From assembly GCA_027346035.1 (NCBI GenBank), contig DAIESZ010000276.1, forward strand, positions 1 through 6,193: a DNA stretch of 6,193 bases, read 5' to 3'. Of the stretch, positions 5,218-6,193 are shown in pieces (the first letter of the stretch is position 1; each line of letters starts with the position of its first letter). The translations under genes and the position numbers were made by a program. The DNA is from Propionibacteriaceae bacterium. GTDB taxonomy: Bacteria > Actinomycetota > Actinomycetes > Propionibacteriales > Propionibacteriaceae. The notes below the pieces were generated by a model that worked only from the letters and a program-made list of their open reading frames with translations, ran no database searches and was not told where the DNA came from.

Positions 5218-6141
5218 TCAGTCGACGGTGATGACCAGCTTGCCGTGCACGTGTCCCTCACGGCTCGCGGCGAACGCGTCGGCCACCCGGTCGAGCGGGT
5301 ACGTGGCCGCGACGTCGACCCGGAGCCGGCCTGCTTCCACGAGACCCGAGAGGGCATCGAGTTCGGAGGCGTCGGGTCGCACCCACAGCCACTGGCCGCC
5401 GTGCCCGAGCACGCCGGGGTCGGCGATCGAGGCGTGCCGGCCGGTGGGTGCGAGCACCGCGATCGTCTGGTCCTCGACCCCGCCGACCAGGTCGAGCACG
5501 ATGTCGACCCCGCCGGGAGCGATCGCCCGCACGGCCTCCACCAACCCGTCGCCGTAGCTGATCGCGTGCGCGGCGCCGAGCGAGCGCAGGCGGGCGTGGT
5601 TCGCCGGGGACGCCGTCGCGATGACTCGCGCCCCGAGAGCCGCGGCGATCTGCACGGCGGCCGATCCGACGCCGCCGGCGCCGTTGTGGATGAGGACGGT
5701 GTCCGACGGACTGGCCTGCAGCCTGGTGAGCGCCTGGTAGGCGGTGAGCCCCGCGAGCGGCAGGGCTGCCGCCTCCTCGAAGCTCAGGGCCTCGGGCTTG
5801 CGGGCCAGCGCCCGCACCGGAACCGTGACGTATTCGGCGAACGTGCCACCGTGCACGACGTCCTTGCGGGCGTACGCGTACACCTCGTCACCGGCGACGA
5901 ACTCGGGGGTGTCGATGCCGACCCTCTCGACGACCCCGGCGACGTCCCAGCCGGGGATCACCGGGAAGTAGGCATCCATGAGTCCGTCGAGCCCCCCGGC
6001 CATCAGCTTCCAGTCGACGGGGTTGACGCCGGCGGCCCGCACTCGCACGAGCGCCTCACCCGGCCCGACCTTCGGGACGGGCTGATCGGTGAGGTGGAGT
6101 ACGGAGTCGTCGCCGTAGTGGTCATAGGTGATCGCACGCAT
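5218..6141 (-). CDS. Zinc-free quinone oxidoreductase-like MDR protein, NADP-dependent
   Basis: A 307-residue cytoplasmic medium-chain dehydrogenase/reductase of the quinone oxidoreductase branch. Such enzymes use NADPH to reduce quinones or activated double bonds of enones and similar electrophiles. The GroES-like domain contains RAAGVNPVDWKLMAGG (35-50), PVIPGWDVAGVV (60-71) and a GDEV turn (84-87). The Rossmann domain has the signature NGAGGVGSAAVQIA (153-166), and HGKLVITVD closes the protein. There is no cysteine anywhere, so neither the catalytic nor the structural zinc site of alcohol dehydrogenases can exist. Length and architecture are typical. The ATG at 6141 begins the usual MRAITYDHYG strand. 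It has no Shine-Dalgarno site, and a GGAAT-N19-GTT element just upstream would give a nearly leaderless mRNA. The dehydrogenase gene follows 87 bp downstream on the same strand. The physiological substrate is unknown. Confidence 0.92.
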   Translation of the reverse strand: MRAITYDHYGDDSVLHLTDQPVPKVGPGEALVRVRAAGVNPVDWKLMAGGLDGLMDAYFPVIPGWDVAGVVERVGIDTPEFVAGDEVYAYARKDVVHGGTFAEYVTVPVRALARKPEALSFEEAAALPLAGLTAYQALTRLQASPSDTVLIHNGAGGVGSAAVQIAAALGARVIATASPANHARLRSLGAAHAISYGDGLVEAVRAIAPGGVDIVLDLVGGVEDQTIAVLAPTGRHASIADPGVLGHGGQWLWVRPDASELDALSGLVEAGRLRVDVAATYPLDRVADAFAASREGHVHGKLVITVD

Positions 6142-6150
6142 GTTGAGAAC

Positions 6151-6177
6151 AACCGGTACCGGCGGGTCCGGTATTCC
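6151..6177 (-). promoter_or_regulatory. SigR/SigH-like ECF promoter candidate for the MDR-type gene
   Basis: Reading the minus strand, GGAAT (6177-6173) is followed after 19 bases by GTT (6153-6151), and the ATG begins 9 bases after the GTT. GGAAT/GGAAC with GTT about 18-19 bases on is the known consensus of SigR (Streptomyces) and SigH (mycobacteria), the thiol-oxidative-stress ECF sigma factors. Transcription would start almost at the ATG, which fits the missing Shine-Dalgarno site. These are short motifs and a chance match is possible. Confidence 0.4.
6153..6162. repeat. 10-bp perfect palindrome in the MDR-type promoter region
   Basis: CCGGTACCGG is a perfect palindrome 12 bases upstream of the start codon, lying between the two elements of the proposed ECF promoter and touching the GTT. 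Beside it, GTTG-AGAA-CAAC (6142-6153) forms a second small dyad. Either could be an operator. In GC-rich DNA such palindromes also occur by chance. Confidence 0.3.
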
Positions 6178-6193
6178 ACAGGCAGGGTTCCCG

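Noticed and set aside
5127..5357. A 76-codon minus-strand open frame overlapping the end of the MDR-type gene and the gap before the dehydrogenase gene.
   Set aside because: It lies in another frame of the MDR gene, has a composition dominated by Arg, Ser, Pro and Thr, and is most simply a frame shadow.
1..6193. Looked for mobile elements, tRNA/rRNA genes, CRISPR repeats, toxin-antitoxin pairs, phage genes or a multi-gene defence or biosynthetic cluster.
   Set aside because: All coding space is taken by six ordinary enzyme-like families. The gaps are under 200 bp and contain only hairpins and short dyads, so nothing supports a novel multi-component system here.

Overview
The window comes from a high-GC genome (roughly 70% G+C by eye, with strong G/C preference at third codon positions). 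An actinobacterium is most likely. The signs are a MocR-fold aspartate aminotransferase of the corynebacterial/mycobacterial type, weak or absent Shine-Dalgarno sites at three of the six starts, and promoter-like motifs placed for leaderless mRNAs. I cannot name a genus.

Layout. Six protein-coding genes fill almost all of the window. (1) 1-929, minus: a luciferase-like flavin-dependent oxidoreductase whose C-terminal end lies beyond the left edge. (2) 997-1971, plus: a squalene-cyclase-like alpha-toroid protein of unknown function, divergent from gene 1 across 67 bp. (3) 2066-3325, plus: a PLP aminotransferase of the AspT type. (4) 3509-4231, plus: a peroxiredoxin-like protein with a single cysteine. 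(5) 4240-5130, minus: an NAD(P)-dependent beta-hydroxyacid dehydrogenase, convergent with gene 4 with only 8 bp between the stops. (6) 5218-6141, minus: a zinc-free quinone-oxidoreductase-type MDR protein that reads toward gene 5 and could be co-transcribed with it. Every gap is shorter than 200 bp. The gaps hold hairpins near gene ends (1962-2016, 3351-3390, 4228-4243, 5193-5217), promoter-like motifs and a few short dyads.

How the genes work together. Four of the six products are predicted redox proteins (flavin-dependent oxidoreductase, peroxiredoxin-like, beta-hydroxyacid dehydrogenase, quinone oxidoreductase-like). They do not form an obvious pathway or a single operon. The only regulatory hint of a shared theme is a GGAAT-N19-GTT motif upstream of gene 6, which resembles thiol-oxidative-stress ECF sigma (SigR/SigH) promoters.

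I found no RNA genes, mobile elements, CRISPR arrays, defence systems or phage genes. This looks like ordinary chromosomal housekeeping and accessory metabolism, and I do not claim a new system. The most useful leads are the Cys-to-Ser change in the peroxiredoxin-like protein, the SigR/SigH-like promoter, and the toroid protein without a cyclase DxDD motif.
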